From: Micromonospora echinospora
Lineage (GTDB): Bacteria; Actinomycetota; Actinomycetes; Mycobacteriales; Micromonosporaceae
Direction of reading: 5' to 3'
Length of the DNA: 64,000 nucleotides
Assembly (NCBI RefSeq): GCF_900091495.1
Contig: NZ_LT607413.1
Span: 5,099,001-5,163,000, forward strand
A model generated the notes under the pieces. That model had not been told where the DNA came from. It ran no database searches and saw only the letters and a list, made by a program, of their open reading frames with translations. Position 1 is the first letter of the stretch. Each line of letters begins with the position of its first letter. Shown piece by piece: positions 16,082-23,543 of this stretch. Made by a program: the position numbers and the translations under genes.

Positions 16082-17443
16082 TCAGCCGTTGCCTCGGTCG
16101 TGGGGAACGGTGACGGTGACGGTGCAGCCGAGCGGACGGCCGATCTCGTCGTGGCCGGCGTAGGTCAGGTGGTAGACCCGGTCGCCGCCGTTGCCGGGGC
16201 GACTTGCGCGGAGTCGCCCGCCGAAGTCCGCGGTGCCGTCGACGAACCCCTCGACGTCCTCAGCCGTACCGCCGGTGACCCCGGTCAGGGTGAGCGCGTT
16301 CGGTCCGAGCACGCCGTTGGGCAGATCCGCCGTCACGGTGACCTCGACCATGCGGTGGTTCGGGGGCCAGAGCACCGGTCGGTCCACCACGCAGTCCACC
16401 GGACGGGTGGGCGGCGGTTCGGCCAGGTTGGCCACCGCGTGGCCGATGGTCGCGGTGAGTCGCCCACCCGCCTCGTAGTACATGTGCACGGTCTGGCCGT
16501 CGAAGTAGAAGGTCGGCGCGGCCGAGCGGCCCAGGTCCGGCGCGACGGTCATCGAGTCGTGCACCATGCCGAGGTGGGTCTCCTGGTCGAAGTCGTCACC
16601 GACGTCGACGGCGTGCATGTTGCCGTCGGCCGCGTGGAAGATCACCAGGTTGCGGTTCTCCCAGCGCAGGAAGAACGGCCCCGAGGCGTTGGGGCCCTGG
16701 ATGCCCCGAGGGGTCACCAGCGGCTCCGGTTGGATCGTCCAGGTCCTCGCGTCGTGGGACACCGCCCAGCGGATCCGGCGTGACACGGGTCCGGTCGGCC
16801 CCGGCAGCGCCGCCGTGGGGTTGTCCATGAACACCATCAGGTAACGCGTACCCAGCCTCGGTACCGACTGCTCGAAGACCCGGGCGTAGGAGGTCTCGCC
16901 ACCGGTGGTGGCGTCCCGGCTGACGGCGGTGCCGCCGTAGCTGAAGTGGATGCCGTCGTCCGAGGTGGCGTACCGGGTGATGGAGTTCTCGCCGTGGAAG
17001 TAGAGGAAGAGCTTCCGCTCGCCCTCGACCCAGATCGCGTGCGGTGAGGAGACGTGGCTGACCGTCGAGTAGTGCGGTAGCCAGCTGTTGCTGATCAGCG
17101 GGTTGGCGGCGTACTCGGTCCAGGGGCCGTTGATCGAGTCGGCGTAGGCCAGGGCGATGCCGCCGGGGCGCTCGTGGGGGGCGTAGTACAGGTAGTAGGT
17201 GCCGAGGGGGTTCGGGAAGTAGTCGGCGGCCCGGATGATGCTCGGGAAGATGAACTCGTTGGTCGGGTTGTAGTCGAGGGTGCTCTTGTCGAAGGCGTTG
17301 CCGACGTAGCTGAACTGCGGGAAGGCGAAGTTCGAATCGGCCGCGGCGGCCGGCGGGGCGCCGGCGAGGGCGGTGACCAGCAGCCCGGCGCCGGCTGCTG
17401 CGGCGGCGGCGCGGCGGCGTGGCACGAGGGATGTTCGCGTCAT
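16082..17443 (-). CDS. Secreted GH43-like beta-propeller protein with HYR-like C-terminal domain
   Basis: 453 aa with a signal peptide (1-35, ending AAAADS). Residues ~40-340 carry the repeated blade phrases of five-bladed glycosidases (GTYYLYYAPHERPGGIALAYADS, in part; KLFLYFHGE; RYLMVFMDN; HMYYEAGG), pointing to the GH43/32/68 superfamily. The catalytic triad was not pinned down, so it may be a non-catalytic relative. The C-terminal ~95 residues (CVVDRPVLWPPNHRMVEVTV...) form an HYR/Ig-like module frequent in secreted actinobacterial proteins. The gene stands alone, behind two TAATnCGnATTA palindromes that may regulate it. Confidence 0.65.
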   Translation of the reverse strand: MTRTSLVPRRRAAAAAAGAGLLVTALAGAPPAAAADSNFAFPQFSYVGNAFDKSTLDYNPTNEFIFPSIIRAADYFPNPLGTYYLYYAPHERPGGIALAYADSINGPWTEYAANPLISNSWLPHYSTVSHVSSPHAIWVEGERKLFLYFHGENSITRYATSDDGIHFSYGGTAVSRDATTGGETSYARVFEQSVPRLGTRYLMVFMDNPTAALPGPTGPVSRRIRWAVSHDARTWTIQPEPLVTPRGIQGPNASGPFFLRWENRNLVIFHAADGNMHAVDVGDDFDQETHLGMVHDSMTVAPDLGRSAAPTFYFDGQTVHMYYEAGGRLTATIGHAVANLAEPPPTRPVDCVVDRPVLWPPNHRMVEVTVTADLPNGVLGPNALTLTGVTGGTAEDVEGFVDGTADFGGRLRASRPGNGGDRVYHLTYAGHDEIGRPLGCTVTVTVPHDRGNG

Positions 17444-17646
17444 GCGTCTTCCTTTCAGGGGTGGAATCGGACGCAGGGCGGTACCGGGACGGGCGGTACG
17501 GGGACGGGCGCCGATGGGGGAACGCGGACATGGTTCGGCGTCGGCCCACGTCTGCCGCGATGTTGGTGACTGGTGGAGCTCAAGGTGACACTCCGTGATG
17601 CATCGGCAGGGCGTGAGCTGACTGCGAGTGAGTCAGAACGGCTTGC

Positions 17647-17658
17647 TAATACGTATTA
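17647..17658. promoter_or_regulatory. Perfect palindrome TAATACGTATTA (operator-like)
   Basis: 12-bp perfect palindrome with central CG, 204 bp upstream of the GH43-like gene. A sister site lies at 17781. The symmetry and central CG are LacI-type features. Confidence 0.45.
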
Positions 17659-17780
17659 CTAACTTGTTTCTCGAATCTTGCTGGGCGAGTTGGCGCCCTG
17701 TCAAGAGGTTGCGGCCGAAGCGTCTCCCATGGCGGGACTGCGGCGCGCCGCGTTGGCGGCGGCGCCTGGGGGCGGCTCGT

Positions 17781-17792
17781 TAATCCGCATTA
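17781..17792. promoter_or_regulatory. Second TAATnCGnATTA site (TAATCCGCATTA)
   Basis: Same TAATnCGnATTA form as the site 134 bp to its left. A degenerate lacI fragment lies about 160 bp further right. Apart from these sites, the lacI remnant and the terminator, 17444-18249 has no supported gene. Confidence 0.4.
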
Positions 17793-17948
17793 GTTCAGGG
17801 AGTTCATCGGCCCGAAATCTTGCGTCACCCCTTGACGTCGACCGGGTCGGCCCGCGCGGCCCGCTTCCGGTCCCGGGTGCCGACGCGTATCGGGGGCCGC
17901 GGCGGATGCCACCGTGCCCCCCCGGCATCCCGGCGCGTCACCCAAAGT

Positions 17949-18090
17949 GACGGAGTGGAGTTGGCGGGCGTCAGTCGGGTAATCGTGTCGCGGGTGCTCG
18001 ACAACCACGCGACGCCGACGCGTGAGTCGCCCCGGGGCCCGGAACGGAAGCTGCCGGCGGCCGCCGAGACCGGACACCCTGGCGACCCGG
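17949..18090 (+). pseudogene. Remnant of a LacI-family regulator (DNA-binding domain only)
   Basis: The plus frame reads DGVELAGVSRVIVSRVLDNH, then ATPTRESPRGPERKLPAAAETG. This aligns with the LacI HTH and hinge-helix consensus (DVAxLAGVSxxTVSRVLNN ... SPETRxRVLAAAxELGY). No start codon or ribosome site precedes it, and the frame turns into unrelated residues after about 45 codons, with no ligand-binding domain. I read it as a decayed gene. The nearby TAATnCGnATTA sites may have been its operators. Confidence 0.5.
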
Positions 18091-18113
18091 CACGAACAGG
18101 TCGAGAACACAGA

Positions 18114-18146
18114 CCGGACGGGCCTGTCGGTGACAGGCCCGTCCGG
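18114..18146 (-). terminator. Strong hairpin terminator
   Basis: Perfect 15-bp stem (18114-18128 with 18132-18146) and a GGT loop, about 100 bp past the stop of the crystallin-domain gene on the minus strand. It could also stop readthrough from the left. Confidence 0.65.
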
Positions 18147-18249
18147 GGTGTGACCTCAGGAGGTCACGTCGGCAAGGATCAGAGTCGACGCTTCTTGGCG
18201 CCGCCCCAGCAATTCCGGATCAGACGCGGGCACCGATGCGATCGGAAGC

Positions 18250-19014
18250 TCATCGATACGAGGCGAATGACGAGATCCGGTCGTTCCAGCCGATGTCTTC
18301 GAGGTAGTTGTGGGTCGTTCCCGGCGGCCACCAGAACGTCGATCCGGTGTAGTTGGCGTGCTCCCAGACGACCAGGTAGGACACGGCAGATGTCCATACC
18401 GAAGAGGCCTTGTCGTTGTAGGAGCCGCAGAATGGGCAGGGCATCGACACCTTCGACAGATCCGAATACCCCCAGCCGTCCTCCACCCAGAGCCCGTAGC
18501 CTCCCAGGTGCATGTGCTCCCACAGGACCGAACCGGTGTAAGGCCATTCCTGCGTCGACGGGCCGGTCGCCTCCTTGCCGGCTTCGACGAAGCCCCAGCC
18601 TCGCCGCGGCGTGCGGGGGTCGGCGTTCTTCACCGGCTTGGCCAGCGCGTGTGCCGGCCCGCCCCGACCACTCACGAACCGCTCGAAGTCGGCGGGCTTG
18701 GTGAAGACGGCAAGCCGCCCCTCCGGAAGCGGGGCCATGTAGAGCGGCCGTCCATTGTACTTGGTGATGGTGTCCGGACTGACCGATCTGCCGTCGATGG
18801 TGATGGGAACGCGCGGTACCCGATGCACAATCGGTTTGTCTCCTGCTTGGCCCGGACCGGTCGCCGAGGGACTGTCGAGCGGGGCGGCGGCAGCCGGGGT
18901 GCCGGCGGTCAGTGCCGTCGTGGCGATGAGTGTCGCGGCGGCGAGAACCGCTACGAGTCGGCCAGGAAGCCGTGAATCGCGACGTGGCCGAATCGCGTTG
19001 GTGAGTGCTTTCAT
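18250..19014 (-). CDS. Secreted beta/gamma-crystallin-domain protein
   Basis: 254 aa from ATG 19014, with GGAGAGG upstream. Signal peptide about 1-44. The C-terminal ~95 residues form a double-Greek-key domain (SVLWEHMHLGGYGLWVEDG; YLVVWEHANYTGSTFWWPPG) with two calcium motifs of the (N/D)(N/D)xx(S/T)S type, NDKASS and NDRISS. A CPFCGS motif lies between the halves. Calcium-binding microbial crystallins are often stress or spore-coat linked; the role here is unknown. Monocistronic, and divergent from the LuxR-type regulator. Confidence 0.75.
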   Translation of the reverse strand: MKALTNAIRPRRDSRLPGRLVAVLAAATLIATTALTAGTPAAAAPLDSPSATGPGQAGDKPIVHRVPRVPITIDGRSVSPDTITKYNGRPLYMAPLPEGRLAVFTKPADFERFVSGRGGPAHALAKPVKNADPRTPRRGWGFVEAGKEATGPSTQEWPYTGSVLWEHMHLGGYGLWVEDGWGYSDLSKVSMPCPFCGSYNDKASSVWTSAVSYLVVWEHANYTGSTFWWPPGTTHNYLEDIGWNDRISSFASYR

Positions 19015-19348
19015 GGGGTCCTCTCCAGGGATCGGGACGGCGACTCTCCACAGGATCCCGTCGCCGTCGGTGCGGCCCGAGCGGGCACGTAATGAAAGCT
19101 ATTGGTGGCGCAGGTCCATGTCGTGAGTAGTGCGGTACTCATCTGCCAGGGTGCGCCGGGGCGAGCGAGGAGAAGGCGCGGTTCCCCGGCTTTCGGGCGG
19201 GCTACGGCCCGACCGGGGCGGAGGCGCGGCTGGCGTGGGGCGACATCGGCTGCCGGCGTGGGTCGGCATCGCCGCCGGGAGGGGGAAGACATCGGGCAAT
19301 CGCTGTTCGAGGCTGTTGCATCACCGCGAGTGACATTAGCCTTCATTT

Positions 19349-21952
19349 ATGGGGCGAGCGTGGCCGTTCGTGGGACGCCAAGAGGAGCTACGTGCGATCG
19401 AGGCCGTCGTCCGGGCCGGTGCCGGACGCGGCACACTGCTGGCCGGACCGGCCGGGGTGGGAAAGACCAGGCTGGCGCGCGAAGCGGTCACGCTGGCGGG
19501 GCAGCAGGGCGCCACCACTCGCTGGGTCGTCGGTACCGCGTCGTCGCGTGGGCTCGCCCTGGGAGCGTTCGCGGGGCTGCTCGGCGTGCTGCGCGGCGAC
19601 CCGACCGGGGTCGTGGCCGAAGCCGTCCGGGCGTTCTCGTCGGGTGCGAGCAACGGTCAGGTGGTCCTCGGGGTCGACGACGCCCATCTGCTGGACGACA
19701 TGTCGGCGCTCCTGGTGCACCAACTCGTCGTGCAGGGTGCGGCGGTGGTGGTGGTCACCGTGCGCACCGGCGAGGCGGTGCCGGAGCTCGTCACGCGACT
19801 GTGGAAGGACGGCCACATCGAGAGGTTCGAGGTGGGGCCGCTCGGGCCGCAGCGGACCGGATCGTTCCTGGAGGCGGTGCTGGGCGGTCCGGTGGAGCGG
19901 ACGAGCGTGCACCGCGTATGGGAGATCACCCAGGGCAACCTGTTGTACCTGCGGCATTTCGTCGCCGGGGAGGCCGAGGCCGGCCGACTGCAGCAGGTTC
20001 GGGGCATCTGGCGGTGGTCCGGCGCGGCACTGATGTCACCTGGGCTGACGGAACTGGTGACGATCCGGATGGGCGAGTTGACCGAGCCGGAGGGCCTGGT
20101 GGTCGACGTGCTCGCCCTCGCGGAACCGCTGGATGTCCGCCTGCTCGCCGGGTTCGCCGAACCGTCGGCGATCGAACGGGCCGAGGAGACCGGTCTCATC
20201 CGCGTCGAGAAGGTCGGGCGACGGCTCGAAGCCAGGCTGGCGCATCCCCTCTTCGGAGAGGTCAGGCGGGCCCGCATGGGGACGCTGCGGGCGCGGCGAC
20301 TACGCGGACGGGTCAGTCAGGCGCTCGCCGAAGCCGGATATCGCCAGGCCGACGACATCCTCCGGCGCGCCGTGCTGGCCCTGGACTCGGACCTCGAACC
20401 GGACGGGCGGCTGCTGATCGAGGCGGGCCGCCGTGCCGGCCAGCTCTGTGACCTGCCACTGGCGGTACGGCTCGGGCGAGCGGCGGAGGCAGCCGGCGGC
20501 GGGTTCGAAGCATCCATGATCGTCTTGGGCGCCCTCCATGGGCTGAGTCGTCCCTCGGACGCCGACTCCGCAGTGCTGACGGCGACTGCCGGGACAGACG
20601 CCGAGCTGGTCCGGGCCACCATGGCTCGGACCATGGACCTTGCGTGGATGTCATCCCGGCCAGCCGAGGCGGAGGCGATTCTCGAAGCCGCCGAGTCGCA
20701 GGTCTCGGAGGAGGACGGCCGGCGGCAGCTCATGGCCCTACGCGCGATGTTCGACGGACAACTCGCCCGCCCGGTTCGGGCGATCGAGGCTGCGGTGAAG
20801 GCACTCGAATCGCCGCTGCTGCCCGACGACTCCGTCCTCCTCGCCACGGTCGGATACGTCATCGGCCTGGCCACCGTCGGCCGGGCCGACGAACTCGCCG
20901 CCCTGGCGACGCAGGGCGTGGCTGCGGCAGGCCGCGCGGGGGAGTACGCCTTCCTGCAGTTCCCGCTGATCACCGCGCAGCTGGCCGGTCTGCGCCTGGC
21001 CGGCTACCTCGGGCAGGCCGCTGACGTGGCGCACGGTTGCTGGGAGTCGGTCCAGGGGCTGGAGTTGCCGACGGCGATCGCCAGCATGCTGATGGGCGAC
21101 GTGCTCCTGGCCCAGGGCCGGCCGGTCAGCGCCCTGCGCTGGCTGCGTGAGGCATACGCCGCCCTCGAACCGTTCGACCGGGCTGGTGGCTTCGAACACG
21201 CATGCCTGATCCCGCTCGTCCGCGCGCTGGCCCTCACGGGTGACCTGACGGCCGCGACGGAAGCATCGGCGAAGCTGCGTGCCCGGGAGCACCCGATGAT
21301 CCGGTGCCTTCGGCCGGACATGCTGCTGTCGCAGGCATGGCTGGCTGCGGCGCAGGGAGTGTCGAGCGAGGCGATCGCGCTCGCGCGCGAGGCGGCGTCG
21401 GTGGCGTCGGTGGCCGGACAGTCCGCCCACGAGGTCCTGGCCCTGCACACGGCGACCTGCCTCGGTGACCGGTCAGCCGTCGAGCGGCTCGCCGCGTTGA
21501 CCCGTCAGGTGGACGGCCCACGCGCACGGGCCGCCGCCGCGCAGGCGAGCGCGTTGGCGGCAGACGACGGCGATGCCCTCCGGGCGGTATCGGACATGCT
21601 GGAACGAATGGGAGACCTGTTGGCTGCCGCCGACGCGGCCGCGCAGGCGACCGTCGCGTACCGGAGAACGCGGCGGCGCGGGGCCGCCTATCAGGCCGAG
21701 GCACGGGTACGCCGGTTGATCGAAAGCTGCGAGGGGATCGGGACACCCGCGACAAGGGCTACGGTCCACCCGCTGCCCCTCACCGGGCGGGAACGGGAGA
21801 TCGGCACCCTGGCCGCGCAGGGCATGTCCAACCGGGAGATCGCGCGACGGCTGGTGGTGTCGGTGCGCACCGTCGAGAACCACCTCTACAGGATCAACAC
21901 CAAACTGGGCATCAGCAGCCGGGACGAGCTCACTGACGTGCTGGGCAGCTAG
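19349..21952 (+). CDS. Large ATP-binding LuxR-family regulator (LAL)
   Basis: 867 aa. N-terminal AAA/STAND ATPase: Walker A GPAGVGKT at 33-40, Walker B VVLGVDDAHLLDD near 105. A long alpha-helical middle is followed by a C-terminal LuxR HTH (LTGREREIGTLAAQGMSNRE, then VSVRTVENHLYRINTKLGIS) at about 805-860. MalT-like LALs commonly switch on sugar-use or secondary-metabolite genes. No ribosome site precedes ATG 19349, and TAGCCT ends 6 nt before it, so a leaderless transcript is likely. The target is not obvious; the divergent crystallin gene is one candidate. The 334-bp divergent gap holds promoters only. Confidence 0.9.
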   Translation: MGRAWPFVGRQEELRAIEAVVRAGAGRGTLLAGPAGVGKTRLAREAVTLAGQQGATTRWVVGTASSRGLALGAFAGLLGVLRGDPTGVVAEAVRAFSSGASNGQVVLGVDDAHLLDDMSALLVHQLVVQGAAVVVVTVRTGEAVPELVTRLWKDGHIERFEVGPLGPQRTGSFLEAVLGGPVERTSVHRVWEITQGNLLYLRHFVAGEAEAGRLQQVRGIWRWSGAALMSPGLTELVTIRMGELTEPEGLVVDVLALAEPLDVRLLAGFAEPSAIERAEETGLIRVEKVGRRLEARLAHPLFGEVRRARMGTLRARRLRGRVSQALAEAGYRQADDILRRAVLALDSDLEPDGRLLIEAGRRAGQLCDLPLAVRLGRAAEAAGGGFEASMIVLGALHGLSRPSDADSAVLTATAGTDAELVRATMARTMDLAWMSSRPAEAEAILEAAESQVSEEDGRRQLMALRAMFDGQLARPVRAIEAAVKALESPLLPDDSVLLATVGYVIGLATVGRADELAALATQGVAAAGRAGEYAFLQFPLITAQLAGLRLAGYLGQAADVAHGCWESVQGLELPTAIASMLMGDVLLAQGRPVSALRWLREAYAALEPFDRAGGFEHACLIPLVRALALTGDLTAATEASAKLRAREHPMIRCLRPDMLLSQAWLAAAQGVSSEAIALAREAASVASVAGQSAHEVLALHTATCLGDRSAVERLAALTRQVDGPRARAAAAQASALAADDGDALRAVSDMLERMGDLLAAADAAAQATVAYRRTRRRGAAYQAEARVRRLIESCEGIGTPATRATVHPLPLTGREREIGTLAAQGMSNREIARRLVVSVRTVENHLYRINTKLGISSRDELTDVLGS

Positions 21953-22067
21953 ACGCGAGGACCCTCCGGGGGTGGTGCGGCCTCTTCGGCGCGATCCACC
22001 TCCTCCGGAGGCCCCTCACCTGTTTCGCGATCCCAGTCGTGCCATCACCCGTCCGTGCCGAGGACGG

Positions 22068-22706
22068 CTAGAGGCCGAGGTAGCTGGCGATGCCGTTGGC
22101 GTGCCCGCGCGCGGTGGCCGTGATGAATGCGGCGCTCTTGAGCAGGTTCGCGTTCGCGACGGTGTCGATGAAGAGGTTTTCGGTCAGGACCGCGGGCATG
22201 GCGGTCGCCCGCAGTACGTGGAAGTTCGCGGTCTTCATGCCGCGGTCGGTGACCGAGGCGACGGAGCGCATGCCCGACAGGACCCGGGAGTGGATCGCGC
22301 TGTGCAGCGCGGCGGTGTTGCCGGTGGTCCCCGGGTACCGGTAGGACTCGAAACCCGTGCCACCGCCGGAGTTGATGTGGATGCTGACGAAGATCGTGGC
22401 GCCCCACGCGTTGGCGTCGTCGGTGCGGTACGTGAGACTGCGGGTGATGTCGGTGGTGCGGGACATCCGCACGTCGACGTTCCAGTTGGCCTTCAGGATG
22501 TCGCGCGTCTGGAGCGCGATGTTGAGGGTGAGGGCCTTCTCGGTCAGGCCGTTTCCGACCGCGCCGGGATCGGTGCCCCCGTGCCCGGGGTCGAGGTAGA
22601 CCTTCGGGACCGCCGCATGCGCGGTTCCGGCCACCCAGGGCGCCGCGACGAGACCAGCGGCGGCGGCGAGCAGGGTGCGGCGACGCGCTGAGGAGTTACC
22701 GATCAT
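22068..22706 (-). CDS. N-acetylmuramoyl-L-alanine amidase (Amidase_3)
   Basis: 212 aa from ATG 22706, with GAGAGG upstream. A twin-arginine-like signal (SARRRTLLAAAAGLVAAPW) suggests Tat export. Zinc-amidase motifs: LDPGHGGTDPG (first His), SIHINSGGGTG (second His) and AVLTENLFID (catalytic Glu). It cleaves the amide bond between muramic acid and the stem peptide. No separate cell-wall-binding domain is present, so it is the minimal catalytic form. Monocistronic. Confidence 0.9.
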   Translation of the reverse strand: MIGNSSARRRTLLAAAAGLVAAPWVAGTAHAAVPKVYLDPGHGGTDPGAVGNGLTEKALTLNIALQTRDILKANWNVDVRMSRTTDITRSLTYRTDDANAWGATIFVSIHINSGGGTGFESYRYPGTTGNTAALHSAIHSRVLSGMRSVASVTDRGMKTANFHVLRATAMPAVLTENLFIDTVANANLLKSAAFITATARGHANGIASYLGL

Positions 22707-22782
22707 GAGCACCTCTCCACGGAAGTAGGATGCCGGGAAGCCGCCGGGGCCGTCCCGTACCCGTACGGGCTGGTACCGGGCC

Positions 22783-22811
22783 ACTGTAATGCATGTCGAT
22801 ATTGAAATAAA
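22783..22811 (-). promoter_or_regulatory. Possible amidase promoter
   Basis: Minus strand: TTTATT (22806-22811), 17-bp spacer, TACAGT (22783-22788), in an AT-rich patch about 77 bp upstream of the amidase start. Confidence 0.3.
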
Positions 22812-22950
22812 TAGATGGCTCCGGTGGTTGTGGCAGCGCCGGCCGAGGTCGTGCGGGTGCGGGGTCGGTGACGCACTCACGGTGCGGTTACGGGCACGAG
22901 CGGTCAGATCGGAGACAGTGGCGACCGGGTGGTCTCCGTACCGTGCCGAC

Positions 22951-23406
22951 ATGACTGACAACATGCCGACAGCCGGCGGGCAGGCCTGGTCGTTCCGGCT
23001 CGGCGCGGACGAGGCGGGCCGGGTCGTTCGCGCCCTGCGGGAGTACGAAGCCGCCCACCCGGGGGAGCCGGTCCCCGTGGGCGACGTGATCCGGGAGACC
23101 ACCGGTCGGGAACCCACCCGGTCGGACGTGCTGCCCCCGAAAGTGGACCCGGCGGCGGTGGGGCCCTCCTGGGAGGTGGGGCCGTTCAAGATGGGACTCA
23201 TGCCGTCCGCGCAGCTCGCCGGGCTGGAGTACACCGCCGCCGACGACCGGGTCCAGGTGGCGGTGTTGACGTTGCCGGAGCTGGCGGCGTTGACCCCCCT
23301 GTTCGAGCAGGTCACGGAGCACGGGGCGGGGGACGGCCGCAACGTCGACGTGGCGGCGGCGTGCCGGGACCTGATCGGGCGTGACCCGTTCGAGAACGCC
23401 GGGTAG
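22951..23406 (+). CDS. Small cytoplasmic protein of unknown function
   Basis: 151 aa from ATG 22951 (MTDNMPTAGGQAW...). No signal peptide or membrane helix. The sequence has good coding character (proline-rich linkers around residues 60-70, helical ends) but no recognisable domain. No ribosome site is visible, and an upstream GTG in the same frame cannot be excluded. It sits between the amidase (divergent) and the membrane hydrolase-like gene, 137 bp ahead of the latter. Confidence 0.55.
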   Translation: MTDNMPTAGGQAWSFRLGADEAGRVVRALREYEAAHPGEPVPVGDVIRETTGREPTRSDVLPPKVDPAAVGPSWEVGPFKMGLMPSAQLAGLEYTAADDRVQVAVLTLPELAALTPLFEQVTEHGAGDGRNVDVAAACRDLIGRDPFENAG

Positions 23407-23543
23407 CCGAACGCCACGCGGCCAGGGCCGGACCGGTCTCCCGGTGGTGATCACCGAACCGGCGGAGTTGGTCGAAGTGGTCACGCGGCAGCAGGTCGGC
23501 CACTAGCGTGAATCCGGATCGGCAGCTGCCGGGAGGCGGGACA

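Noticed and set aside
17790..18110. Minus-strand 106-codon frame in the gap upstream of the GH43-like gene
   Set aside because: No ribosome site or domain; it overlaps the lacI remnant and operator-like sites.
21953..22067. Short GC hairpins between the LAL and amidase stops
   Set aside because: Stems of only 5-6 bp; not strong enough to call a terminator.
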